From: TMED26 sp002694075
GTDB lineage: Bacteria > Pseudomonadota > Alphaproteobacteria > Thalassobaculales > Thalassobaculaceae
DNA length: 13,582 bases
NCBI GenBank assembly: GCA_036160575.1
Contig: JAYYDT010000034.1
Location: 1 to 13,582, forward strand
Reading direction: 5' to 3'
Positions 1 to 6,798 of this stretch are shown here, in pieces. Both the position numbers and the translations under genes were made by a program. The number at the start of each line of letters is the position of its first letter. The stretch's first letter is position 1. The notes beneath the pieces are model-generated. The model did no database searches. It saw only the letters and a program-made list of their open reading frames with translations, and was not told the DNA's origin.

Positions 1-640
1 AGGCGCAGATCAACAGGCCGGCGCCAAAAATCACCGAGACCAGGCGATGGTCGTCTCTTGTGGTCTCTTCACCGAACGCAATGGCGGTCAGATCCATCGC
101 GACAAGCCACAGGGTCACCGCGATCAGCACCGTTAAAAGCGGGATTTTGAGGCGATGGAGCAGTAGGCCGGCGATGAGAAGGGTGGCCGCTTCCATAGCG
201 AACCAGCCTTCGCGGAGCCATTCGGGCAGCGTGTGGTACCGGCCCGCGAAATCGGCCAATGGAAGGCCGATATCACGTTGCACGCCAAACACAAACAGGG
301 GGGTCACGCTGGCCGCCATGGTGATGAACAGGCCGGCGGGAATCCGCGCATGGGGCCCGAGGCGCCAAAAATAAGCCCCGATGGCGCTGAAGAAACCTCC
401 GAAAATAAGTGCGACCAGCGAGATTTGGAGGCCCGACAATTCGTGCCAAAAATTACCAAGCAGGATCGTCATGGCGGCGACGGCGATCATCGCGCCGGCG
501 TAATAGGCGATGTGATAGACGTTGAAATGCGGCCGGTTTTCCCGGTCGGCCTCTAAGCGCGCCCAAAGGGCGGCGGCGACCGCCGGGTCGGTGCCGCTGG
601 CGGTGACGGCGGCGTCATATTGGCGGCGGGTGATGTACAT
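1..640 (-). CDS. Multi-pass inner-membrane protein of unknown function (partial, C-terminus outside window)
   Basis: The minus-strand frame is open from an ATG at 640-638 to the window edge, giving 213 visible codons and no stop. The N-terminal ~38 residues are soluble and charged (begins MYITRRQYDAA). About six hydrophobic segments follow, near residues 42-62, 72-92, 102-120, 146-162, 166-186 and 200-213, the last cut off. The start HIAYYAGAMIAVAAMT of the first segment resembles uncharacterised DUF2157-like membrane proteins, but I cannot assign a family firmly. The Shine-Dalgarno sequence is weak (GGGA before the ATG). The gene is transcribed away from the rest of the window, and its promoter must lie in the 641-955 gap. 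No catalytic motif is visible. The long gap-free hydrophobic pattern makes it a real gene; its function is unknown. Confidence 0.75.
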   Translation of the reverse strand, partial: MYITRRQYDAAVTASGTDPAVAAALWARLEADRENRPHFNVYHIAYYAGAMIAVAAMTILLGNFWHELSGLQISLVALIFGGFFSAIGAYFWRLGPHARIPAGLFITMAASVTPLFVFGVQRDIGLPLADFAGRYHTLPEWLREGWFAMEAATLLIAGLLLHRLKIPLLTVLIAVTLWLVAMDLTAIAFGEETTRDDHRLVSVIFGAGLLICA

Positions 641-955
641 GGATCCCAGCCTTGTTATTTTTGGGCAGTCTACGCGTTCCGATGGCGTGCGCAACGCTGT
701 CGCGTGGGGCGCTTGGCGTGATCGCCATTTTTAACGCCATCCAATATTTCCCATAATATATCTTATGCAACTTTTTAACCATTAACCCAGGGGCTGACAA
801 TGGCCCCAGGCGGGTGTCCCCGGCACGAACCGAACACCATCATCGGCCCCGGTCATGCCCCATCGTCACCCAACCATCGAGACGTGTCCCCCGCCTGCCA
901 ATTTTCGGGGCGCTTACGGTTGGAGAAAACTAGGATGCCGATTGTCGGGTCTCGC
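641..955. other. Intergenic gap between the membrane-protein gene and the Lrp-type gene
   Basis: No credible gene lies here. Positions ~730-790 are clearly AT-rich against the surrounding GC-rich DNA and probably carry the promoter of the leftward gene that starts at 640, though no clean -35/-10 pair could be picked. A short inverted repeat, GGGGC (790-794) with GCCCC (803-807), flanks a loop of 8 nt. On the minus strand it is followed by an A/T-rich stretch without a proper U-tract, so it is only a weak candidate terminator for the Lrp-type transcript. The rest shows nothing recognisable. Confidence 0.5.
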
Positions 956-1447
956 TCAAATCGGCAGCGCTGTTGTCTCCTTGACCTCCTCCATCACGAA
1001 GCTGGCTGAGACATCCGCGATCTGCACCTTGTCTATCAAGCGTTGATAGAAACGGTCATAGGCCGGCACATCAGCCACCCGGACCCGCAGAACGTAGTCG
1101 AGATCACCGGTCATACGCTGCGCGGAGATGATCTCAGGCATCTCGCAGACGGCTTTTTGGAAGGCCTTGAGCCATGTCGCGCTGTGGTCGTTGGTTCGGA
1201 TCAAAACAAAGACCTGGAGGCCGAGGCCAACGGCGGAAGGGTCAATGATGGCCACGCGTTTTTGCACAACGCCGTCCGCTTCGAGGCGTTTGATCCGCCG
1301 CCAGCAGGCATTACGGGACAGATGCACGTTTTCGGCCAAGGCGTCGACACTCAGCGAAGCATCTTGTTGTAAAAGGGCCAGAAGCTTTCGGTCTATATTG
1401 TCGAAATCCACGCTCACAATAGGGATAAATTCCACAAAAAGGGGCAT
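956..1447 (-). CDS. Lrp/AsnC-family transcriptional regulator
   Basis: A 163-residue protein with the two-domain Lrp/AsnC plan. Residues ~14-60 form a winged helix-turn-helix, with FDNIDRKLLALLQQDASLS leading into the recognition part SRNACWRRIKRLEADGVV. This is followed by the linker IDPSAVGLGL and a C-terminal RAM/AsnC ligand-binding domain containing the typical GDLDYVLRVRVADVPAYDRF. Length matches the family (~150-165 aa). Lrp proteins are cytoplasmic multimeric DNA-binding proteins that usually sense amino acids and often control themselves and divergent neighbours. The start is uncertain: ATG at 1447 has no clear ribosome site, and a GTG at 1417 would give 153 aa with the helix-turn-helix nearer the N-terminus, as is common. 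The open frame extends upstream to 1531, but that would overlap the divergent gene's start. Its targets cannot be read from the sequence. Amino-acid-related genes elsewhere in the window are plausible, but this is inference. Confidence 0.93.
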   Translation of the reverse strand: MPLFVEFIPIVSVDFDNIDRKLLALLQQDASLSVDALAENVHLSRNACWRRIKRLEADGVVQKRVAIIDPSAVGLGLQVFVLIRTNDHSATWLKAFQKAVCEMPEIISAQRMTGDLDYVLRVRVADVPAYDRFYQRLIDKVQIADVSASFVMEEVKETTALPI

Positions 1448-1520
1448 ATAAAAAGCCGTTTTGGGAAAATTAATCGTCTTTGTCGATGTATTCTGCACCT
1501 GAACAAGGTAAGGACACGGC

Positions 1521-1733
1521 ATGACCCGCACCTGGCAGCGAATTTTCGTCGATCACCCCCATTCCGTTGATGAGACCTATTTTGAGCATATGTGCTTTGC
1601 CGGAAGGTTCGCCGCCCGTTTGCTGCTCGCCGGATGCGTAGCGCTCATCCATGCCATTGTCCCCTGCTTGTTTGAGAAAACCGCAAGCCGCATGATCGGC
1701 GAGATGCATGGGCGCCTGACGAGACGCGGCTAA
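1521..1733 (+). CDS. DUF6356-type small membrane protein
   Basis: A 70-residue protein. The N-terminal part (TWQRIFVDHPHSVDETYFEH, residues 4-23) precedes one hydrophobic helix at about residues 30-51, then a basic amphipathic tail (residues 52-70). The HPxSVxExYxxHM pattern followed by an ALIHAIVP-like helix matches my memory of the DUF6356 family, small proteins of unknown function common in alphaproteobacteria. A good Shine-Dalgarno (TAAGGA, 1509-1514) lies 6 nt before the ATG, which supports both the start and the reality of the gene. It is divergent from the Lrp-type regulator, with a shared upstream region of about 70 bp, so the regulator could control it. A weak GGCCA/TGGCC hairpin just downstream (~1759-1776) with a few Ts could end the transcript. 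Function unknown. Confidence 0.8.
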   Translation: MTRTWQRIFVDHPHSVDETYFEHMCFAGRFAARLLLAGCVALIHAIVPCLFEKTASRMIGEMHGRLTRRG

Positions 1734-2177
1734 TGTGTCGTCTTGCCGCCTACCCGGGGCCAACACGACCCCTGGCCGAGGTTTTGATTGAGACCCAAGC
1801 CATTCCCTGATCGCGCACGCGCTTAAGGGGTCGCTGAAGCGAAATCCGTGACCGTATCGCCGAGGGCCAGCGTTACCGAATGGCGGGTCTCAACCCGCTC
1901 GCCGCAAGCGTCATTTCTAGAATACCGGCTAGCTTGGCGTCGCGGTCGCTGACCGGATGAAGAGCGGAAAAAACCATCCATCGGCGCTTGCTTCGCACAT
2001 CTCAACGCTCGATTGGGCGCACATCCTGCTCACGGGCGCTTACAGGTGGCGAAAAACCCATGCGCCTCAATCCTCAGCGTACCATCGCGCCCCCCAGCCG
2101 CAAGCGACGCCAATATTTGCTAATCCCGCCGCCGGTCGGATAAAAAAGGAATCGCCTGAAGCCAGGAGAGTCGCGAG
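1734..2177. other. 444-bp intergenic region upstream of the FAD oxidoreductase gene
   Basis: This is the longest non-coding stretch in the window. Frames that cross it have no ribosome sites and uninformative composition, so I call no gene. It contains an isolated hairpin, GCGGGT/ACCCGC (1883-1888 with 1893-1898, CTCA loop), without a T-tract. It also has a weak GGCCA/TGGCC hairpin near 1759-1776 that might end the upstream gene, and the candidate promoter at 2117-2146. No known riboswitch core was recognised. A long leader or regulator-binding region for the downstream catabolic operon is possible. Confidence 0.5.
2117..2146 (+). promoter_or_regulatory. Candidate sigma-70 promoter for the oxidoreductase gene
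   Basis: TTGCTA (2117-2122) and TAAAAA (2141-2146) are separated by 18 bp, each matching four of six consensus bases. They sit about 30 bp before the ATG at 2178 and its AGGAG site (2164-2168), which leaves a short leader. Position is good but sequence match is moderate; regulation by an activator would be expected for a catabolic gene. Confidence 0.35.
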
Positions 2178-3479
2178 ATGGCCGATCAAACGCTGTTCAC
2201 GGACGATTTTAAAACCACGCCTTATTGGTGGGAAGCCGCCCCGCGCCCGGAAATTGAGGCCGCCGCGCCGCCGAAACGCGCCGACGCGGTGGTGATTGGC
2301 TCGGGCTACACCGGGCTGTGCGCCAGCCTGCAATTGGCGCGCGCCGGCCGCGAAGTCGTCGTCCTAGACGCCGAAAGCGCCGGCTGGGGCTGTTCCTCAC
2401 GCAACGGCGGGTTGGTCAGCACCGGGCTCAAACCCGGTTTCGACGATTTGGCGCCGCACCATGGCGCCGCCGCCGCCCGCGCCATTGTCACCGAAGGGCA
2501 TAACGCCCTCGCCTTTATCAAGGATTTCGTCGCCGAGGAGGAATTGGCCTGCGATTTCGATGTCGGCGGTAAGTTTTTCGGCGCGCACACCCCGGCCCAT
2601 TTCGAAAAAATCGCCGCCGCCGTCGACCGCCAACCGGAAGGATTGGCGGTCAAAGCCCATGTCGTGCCGCGCGCCGAACAGGCGCGGGAAATCGACACCG
2701 ACCTCTATCACGGCGGTGTGGTCTTCGAGGAACACGCCAGCATCGATCCGGCCAAATACCACAGCGCCCTGTTGGCCAAGGTGCGCGCCGCCGGCGTCAC
2801 CATCGTGCCGCATTGCCGCGCCGGCGCCATTCGCCGCGACGGCGACCGCTTCACCGTCGAAAGCGAAGGCGGCACCGTCGACGCCGGTCAGGTTTTGGTC
2901 GCCACCAATGGCTATACCGACGCGGTGGCGCCCTGGGTGCGCCGGCGGGTGATCCCGATCGGCAGTTATATGATCGCCACCGAACCTCTACCGGCGGCGG
3001 TGATGGACCGGATCCTGCCGACCGGCCGGACCATCGGCGACACCCGCAAGGTGGTCTATTATTACCGCCCCTCGCCTGACCGTTCGCGCGTTATTTTCGG
3101 CGGCCGGGTGACCAGCAATGAAACCGATCCGCGGGTCAGCGCGCCTTTATTGATGCGCGACCTGGTCGCGCTCTTCCCCGCCCTCGCCGGCACGCGGATC
3201 AGCCACAGCTGGAATGGTTTCGTCGCCTATACCTTCGATCACCTTCCCCATCTCGGCCAGAACGACGGCGTTTATTACGCCGCCGGCTATTGCGGTTCGG
3301 GAGTCGCTTTGGCCACTTATTGCGGGACCAAGGTGGGACAGAAAATGCTTGGTCTGGCCGAGGGCCGGACCGGGTTGGACACTCTTATCAACCCGACGCG
3401 GCCATTTTATTACGGCCGGCCGTGGTTTTTGGGGGCCACGGTCGCTTACTACCGTTGGCGCGACAGGGCCGGACTTTAG
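2178..3479 (+). CDS. FAD-dependent oxidoreductase, DadA/PuuB (gamma-glutamylputrescine oxidase)-like
   Basis: A 433-residue DAO-superfamily flavoenzyme. The dinucleotide-binding Rossmann motif GSGYTG is at residues 41-46, ending in the acidic ribose-binding pair D64/E66. The second FAD-contact motif GWGCSSRNGG is at 69-78, in the place where PuuB-like enzymes have G-x-G-x-S-x-R-N-G-G. A C-terminal WNGFVAYTFDHLPHLG plus a GYCGSGVALATY glycine-rich segment closes the FAD site. Family members oxidise amines or amino acids to imines, reducing oxygen or a membrane acceptor. No signal peptide is present, so it acts in the cytoplasm. The start is fixed by AGGAG at 2164-2168, 9 nt before the ATG. The gene lies directly before a PotD/PotF-type transport operon on the same strand, which suggests it oxidises the imported compound. 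No gamma-glutamylputrescine synthetase, aldehyde dehydrogenase or hydrolase of the Puu pathway is in view, so the exact substrate is open. Confidence 0.9.
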   Translation: MADQTLFTDDFKTTPYWWEAAPRPEIEAAAPPKRADAVVIGSGYTGLCASLQLARAGREVVVLDAESAGWGCSSRNGGLVSTGLKPGFDDLAPHHGAAAARAIVTEGHNALAFIKDFVAEEELACDFDVGGKFFGAHTPAHFEKIAAAVDRQPEGLAVKAHVVPRAEQAREIDTDLYHGGVVFEEHASIDPAKYHSALLAKVRAAGVTIVPHCRAGAIRRDGDRFTVESEGGTVDAGQVLVATNGYTDAVAPWVRRRVIPIGSYMIATEPLPAAVMDRILPTGRTIGDTRKVVYYYRPSPDRSRVIFGGRVTSNETDPRVSAPLLMRDLVALFPALAGTRISHSWNGFVAYTFDHLPHLGQNDGVYYAAGYCGSGVALATYCGTKVGQKMLGLAEGRTGLDTLINPTRPFYYGRPWFLGATVAYYRWRDRAGL

Positions 3480-3529
3480 AGGCCGGTTGGAGGCGGACGA
3501 TTTGTAACAAAAAGGACCTACTGGTGCGG

Positions 3530-3559
3530 TTGATTTTCGCCTCAAAACCTTGTGATATT
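3530..3559 (+). promoter_or_regulatory. Candidate sigma-70 promoter for the binding-protein gene
   Basis: TTGATT (3530-3535) and GATATT (3554-3559) are 18 bp apart, with TG just before the -10 in extended -10 fashion. They lie in the 137-bp gap between the oxidoreductase stop and the binding-protein start. No terminator is visible in that gap, so read-through from upstream is also likely. The match is moderate. Confidence 0.35.
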
Positions 3560-3616
3560 CTCTGGCGAAGAAATTATCGAAACTTGACCTTTTGGTTTCA
3601 CTTTTTGGAGCAAATC

Positions 3617-4693
3617 ATGACAAGCACGACTAAAGCGCGGTCGCAAAATTTGCGATCCACGGCCATCGTCACCGCTGTTGTGGCGACCCTGGGCCTGGCC
3701 TATGGCACGGCGGCCGCCGATTCGGTGACCATCGCGTCCTGGGGCGGCGCCTATCAAAAGGCGCAACGCTTGGCCTTGTTTGAGCCGGGCAGCAAAAGCA
3801 CCGGCATCGCCGTCAAAGAAGAAACCTATGGCGGCATGTCAGACGTCCGTCTGAAGGTGAAGGCCGGCGCGATGACCTGGGATATCGTCTCCAGCGGGTC
3901 GGGCAGCGCCGCCCGGGCGGCCAAAGAGGGCCTGCTGGAAAAACTTGATTACAACATCATTGACGTGTCGACGTTTTATCCAGAGCTGATGACCGATTAT
4001 TGCGTCGGCAGCGACGTCTATTCGACGGTTTTGGCCTATAACACCGCCACCTATGGCGACAACGGGCCGGCCAGCTGGGCGGATTTCTGGGACGTGAAAA
4101 AGTTCCCCGGCAAGCGCGCCTTCCGGAACAAGGCGGTCGGCACCCTCGAGCCGGCGATCATGGCCAGCGGCGTGGCCCCAGCAGATGTCTATAAAGTTTT
4201 GGCCTCGGAAGCCGGCATCAAGCGGGCGCTCGATAAAATCCGCGAACTGCGCCCGCATATCGCGGTGTGGTGGAAGTCCGGCGCGCAACACGCCCAGCTG
4301 ATGAAAGATGGCGAGGTGGACATGACCACCGGGTGGAACGGGCGTTTCGACGTCGCCAAGAAAGATGGCGCGAAAGTCGCTTACACCTTCAACCAGGCTT
4401 TGCTTGACTTCGACTGTTTCGCGATCCCGAAAGGTGCGCCGAACAAGGATCTGGCGATGAAATTCCTGGCGGAAATTAGCAAAGCGGAGTTGCAAGCCAA
4501 CCTGCCCCTGCACATCACCTATGGCCCGACCAATAAAAAAGCCTATGAGATTGGCAAAATTGATGACGCCTTGGCGCGCGCCATGCCGTCCCATCCGGAC
4601 AACGCCAAACTGCAGGTGACGGTTAATCAAAAATGGTACGAGGATTTCGAGAAACTCGCCTCGACCCTGTACCAAGAAATGATGACCGAGTAA
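3617..4693 (+). CDS. Periplasmic substrate-binding protein of a PotD/PotF-type ABC importer (COG0687)
   Basis: A 358-residue exported binding protein. A Sec signal peptide covers residues 1-34: basic n-region TKARSQNLR, hydrophobic core, and a probable cut after TAAA (A34). The mature protein starts with SVTIASWGGAYQKAQ, the first strand typical of the PotD/PotF-related cluster. It then has YNTATYGDNGPASWADFWDVKKFPGKRAF and TGWNGR (residues 238-243) and LDFDCFAIP (263-271), which line up with hinge and ligand regions of polyamine-binding proteins. It delivers substrate to the transporter encoded next. At the place where PotD has Trp-x-Asp and PotF Phe-Phe-Asp, this protein has D264-F265-D266, so the aromatic stacking residue is missing. 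The substrate may be a polyamine, GABA, an opine or another cationic compound. The start is chosen from GGAG at 3607-3610, 6 nt before ATG, and from the signal peptide. The frame is open further upstream, but that part overlaps the preceding gene. Confidence 0.92.
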   Translation: MTSTTKARSQNLRSTAIVTAVVATLGLAYGTAAADSVTIASWGGAYQKAQRLALFEPGSKSTGIAVKEETYGGMSDVRLKVKAGAMTWDIVSSGSGSAARAAKEGLLEKLDYNIIDVSTFYPELMTDYCVGSDVYSTVLAYNTATYGDNGPASWADFWDVKKFPGKRAFRNKAVGTLEPAIMASGVAPADVYKVLASEAGIKRALDKIRELRPHIAVWWKSGAQHAQLMKDGEVDMTTGWNGRFDVAKKDGAKVAYTFNQALLDFDCFAIPKGAPNKDLAMKFLAEISKAELQANLPLHITYGPTNKKAYEIGKIDDALARAMPSHPDNAKLQVTVNQKWYEDFEKLASTLYQEMMTE

Positions 4694-4706
4694 GACCATT
4701 TCGGCG

Positions 4707-4743
4707 GGGGAACGGCGCGGCCGTTCCCCTTCCTTTATTTTTT
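4707..4743 (+). terminator. Intrinsic-terminator-like hairpin between binding protein and ATPase genes
   Basis: A perfect 10-bp inverted repeat, GGGGAACGGC (4707-4716) and GCCGTTCCCC (4720-4729), with a 3-nt loop, is followed by a T-rich tail (4730-4743). It begins 13 nt after the binding-protein stop codon. Because the ATPase gene lies 70 nt downstream on the same strand with no obvious promoter between, this is best read as a partial terminator or 3'-end stabiliser. It would allow much more binding protein than membrane components, as is common in ABC import operons. Confidence 0.8.
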
Positions 4744-4763
4744 GTGTTTTTGGGCCGCGACAG

Positions 4764-4796
4764 GACGCGCATGGCCCGCTTCGCGGCCATGTCGTC
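4764..4796 (+). promoter_or_regulatory. Second stem-loop in the ATPase-gene leader
   Basis: CATGGCC (4770-4776) pairs with GGCCATG (4785-4791). The stem continues inward with GC/GC around a TTC loop, past a single bulged C (4777), and outward with GAC (4764-4766)/GTC (4794-4796) across a small internal loop. It ends just 4 nt before the AGGGAG ribosome site (4801-4806). It could protect the 5' end of a processed downstream mRNA or influence translation of the ATPase gene. The structure is seen in sequence; its role is inferred. Confidence 0.5.
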
Positions 4797-4813
4797 GCCC
4801 AGGGAGCCTTTGC

Positions 4814-5905
4814 ATGTTGGAATCCGCGGGTCTGCCGATCACCATTTCCGGTGTCACCAAAACTTACGGGGCGGTCTACGCCCTCGACAGTTTTGACCTG
4901 GCGATCCAGCAGGGCGAATTTCTGACTCTCCTCGGCCCCTCCGGTTCCGGCAAAACCACTTTGTTGATGGCGCTCGCCGGGTTTTTACGTCCCGACAGCG
5001 GCAGTATTAAATTCGCCGACCGTGAAATCATTTTGACGCCGCCACATAAACGCGATGTCGGCATGGTGTTTCAGAATTACGCCCTGTTTCCGCATATGAC
5101 CGTCGCGGCCAATGTGGGCTATCCGCTAAAACTGCGCAAACGGCCGGCGGATGAGATCGCCGAAAAGGTTGAAGCGGCCCTCGACACCGTGCAGTTGGGC
5201 GGCTACGGGGCGCGGCGAATCAACCAGCTTTCCGGCGGTCAACGCCAGCGTGTCGCCCTGGCCCGCGCGATTGTCTTCGGGCCGCGCATTTTATTGATGG
5301 ACGAGCCGCTCTCGGCCCTCGATAAACAATTGCGCGAACGCATGCAGATTGAACTGCGCCATCTGCATGAGCGCCTGGGCATGACCACCGTCTATGTCAC
5401 CCATGACCAGCGCGAGGCGCTGACCATGTCGGACCGGATCGCGGTGATCAATCATGGCCGTTTGATGCAATTGGACACGCCGCGTCACATTTACGACCGC
5501 CCGGCGAACCGTTTCGTCGCCGATTTTATCGGCGAGTCGACCTTTTTGCCACTGACCCGGAGCGGCGATGAGTTTCAATTCGCCGGCACACCCCTGCACC
5601 TCGATCAGCCGCCGACAGGGGGCGGCGATTACATGCTGTTGGTGCGCCCGGAGCGGCTCAAAGTGGTCGACGGTCCCGCCCCGGATTTGAATATTTTCGC
5701 GGGCGAAATCACCGAATTGGTGTTCCAAGGCGATACCTCGCTGGCCTATGTCCGCTTGGCCGAAGGCACGGTGATCGCGGTGCGCGCCAGCACCCGCGCC
5801 GGTGAAGCGGTGCAGGACGCGAAGGTTGGCGACCGCTTGAGTTTTGGTCTGTCGCGTGCCGACAGTGTGTTGGTGCCGGCCGAAGACGGCGAGGACGGCG
5901 CGTGA
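4814..5905 (+). CDS. ABC importer ATPase, PotA/PotG-like
   Basis: A 363-residue ATP-binding subunit of the polyamine/iron/opine-type importer group. Walker A GPSGSGKT is at residues 41-48, Q-loop Q87 is in VFQNYALFPHMTV, and the signature LSGGQRQR is at 139-146. Walker B LLMDEP is at 160-165, the D-loop is SALD (167-170), and the switch histidine H197 is in VTHDQ. Residues ~235-363 form the C-terminal TOBE/OB-fold regulatory region typical of this subfamily (LLVRPERLKVV). Length is normal for the family. The start at 4814 has AGGGAG at 4801-4806 and puts the protein's first strand in register; the frame is open upstream to 4742 without a better signal. Its stop overlaps the next gene's GTG by 4 nt, so translation is coupled. 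It works on the cytoplasmic face, powering the two permeases that follow. Confidence 0.95.
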   Translation: MLESAGLPITISGVTKTYGAVYALDSFDLAIQQGEFLTLLGPSGSGKTTLLMALAGFLRPDSGSIKFADREIILTPPHKRDVGMVFQNYALFPHMTVAANVGYPLKLRKRPADEIAEKVEAALDTVQLGGYGARRINQLSGGQRQRVALARAIVFGPRILLMDEPLSALDKQLRERMQIELRHLHERLGMTTVYVTHDQREALTMSDRIAVINHGRLMQLDTPRHIYDRPANRFVADFIGESTFLPLTRSGDEFQFAGTPLHLDQPPTGGGDYMLLVRPERLKVVDGPAPDLNIFAGEITELVFQGDTSLAYVRLAEGTVIAVRASTRAGEAVQDAKVGDRLSFGLSRADSVLVPAEDGEDGA

Positions 5906-6798
5906 GCGCGGCCGGCGACACGGCGCTTAACGCGCGCCTTTTGCAGCGCGACGCCTCTGTCGAACGATGGAGCCTGCTGGGCCTCGCCTCGCCGGCGATC
6001 CTGGTGGTCATGGTGGTGATGGTGCTGCCGGTGGGGTGGCTGTTTTACCTGTCGTTTCTCGGCGACGACGGCCAGTTCTCACTCGAAAATTACAACCGGA
6101 TGATCGAAAGCAAAGCCTATGGCCGGATTTTCTGGACCACGTTCAAGGTCAGTGTGCTGACCACGTTGATCTGTATTTTGATTGGCTATCCCCTCGCCTA
6201 TTTCCTGGCGCAATTACCGTCGCGCATGGCCAATATCTGCTTGCTAACGGTGTTGTTGCCGTTTTGGACCTCGCTGTTGGTGCGCACCTACGCCTGGCTG
6301 GTCCTGCTACAACGCAAGGGCTTGCTGAACCGCTGGGCGATGGACATCGGCCTTTGGGATGAGCCGGTGAAACTGGTCCATAACCTGAACGGCACCTTGA
6401 TCGGCATGGTTCATATCATGTTGCCGTTTTTGGTCTTACCGCTGTACGGCTCGATGAAAGCCATTTCCGAGGATTACATGAAAGCCTCGTCCAATCTCGG
6501 CGCCGGTCCGGTGCAGACCTTTTGGCATGTGTTCTTTCCCCTCTCCCTGCCGGGCTTGTTCGCCGGGGCGCTGATCGTTTTTGTGCTTTGTTTGGGCTTT
6601 TTCGTCACCCCGGCGGTGCTTGGCGGTGGTCGGGTGATCATGGTGGCGATGCAAATCACCACCAATATCGAGTTGTTCTTCAATTGGGGCGCGGCCAGCG
6701 CCCTGGGCGTGGTTTTGCTGATACTGACCCTGGGGATTTTATTCGCCGCCTCGCGCGCCCTGCGCTTGGACAATATTCTGGGCGGAGGGCACGGATGA
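5902..6798 (+). CDS. ABC importer permease, PotB/PotH-like
   Basis: A 298-residue inner-membrane subunit. The first membrane segment spans about residues 28-53 (LGLASPAILVVMVVMVLPVGW). A periplasmic loop with FLGDDGQFSLENYNRM and then about five further helices follow. The cytoplasmic EAA-type loop (EDYMKASSNLGAGPVQTFWHVFFPLSLPG) contacts the ATPase. Start is GTG within the GTGA overlap at 5902-5905, so translation is coupled to the ATPase gene; its own stop overlaps the next ATG as ATGA. Length is as expected for PotB/PotH. It forms the transmembrane channel with the next gene product. Function as a permease is secure, the substrate less so. Confidence 0.94.
   Translation: MSAAGDTALNARLLQRDASVERWSLLGLASPAILVVMVVMVLPVGWLFYLSFLGDDGQFSLENYNRMIESKAYGRIFWTTFKVSVLTTLICILIGYPLAYFLAQLPSRMANICLLTVLLPFWTSLLVRTYAWLVLLQRKGLLNRWAMDIGLWDEPVKLVHNLNGTLIGMVHIMLPFLVLPLYGSMKAISEDYMKASSNLGAGPVQTFWHVFFPLSLPGLFAGALIVFVLCLGFFVTPAVLGGGRVIMVAMQITTNIELFFNWGAASALGVVLLILTLGILFAASRALRLDNILGGGHG

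Noticed and set aside
1788..1893. A 9-bp inverted repeat, TTGAGACCC (1788-1796) and GGGTCTCAA (1885-1893)
   Set aside because: The arms are 88 nt apart and do not extend. A repeat of this size is expected by chance in a region of this length.
1823..2005. A minus-strand 60-codon frame in the 1734-2177 gap
   Set aside because: No ribosome site, no hydrophobic or domain pattern, and this length is expected by chance in GC-rich DNA.
1957..2295. A plus-strand open frame of 112 codons entering the oxidoreductase gene
   Set aside because: It overlaps the start of the oxidoreductase in another frame, lacks a ribosome site, and its composition looks random.
3290..3616. N-terminal extension of the binding protein into the oxidoreductase gene
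   Set aside because: The extension overlaps conserved coding sequence in another frame and would bury the signal peptide. ATG 3617 has a good ribosome site.
3839..4699. A 286-codon minus-strand open frame opposite the binding-protein gene
   Set aside because: It is the complement of a well-supported secreted binding protein. It has no ribosome site or recognisable motif.
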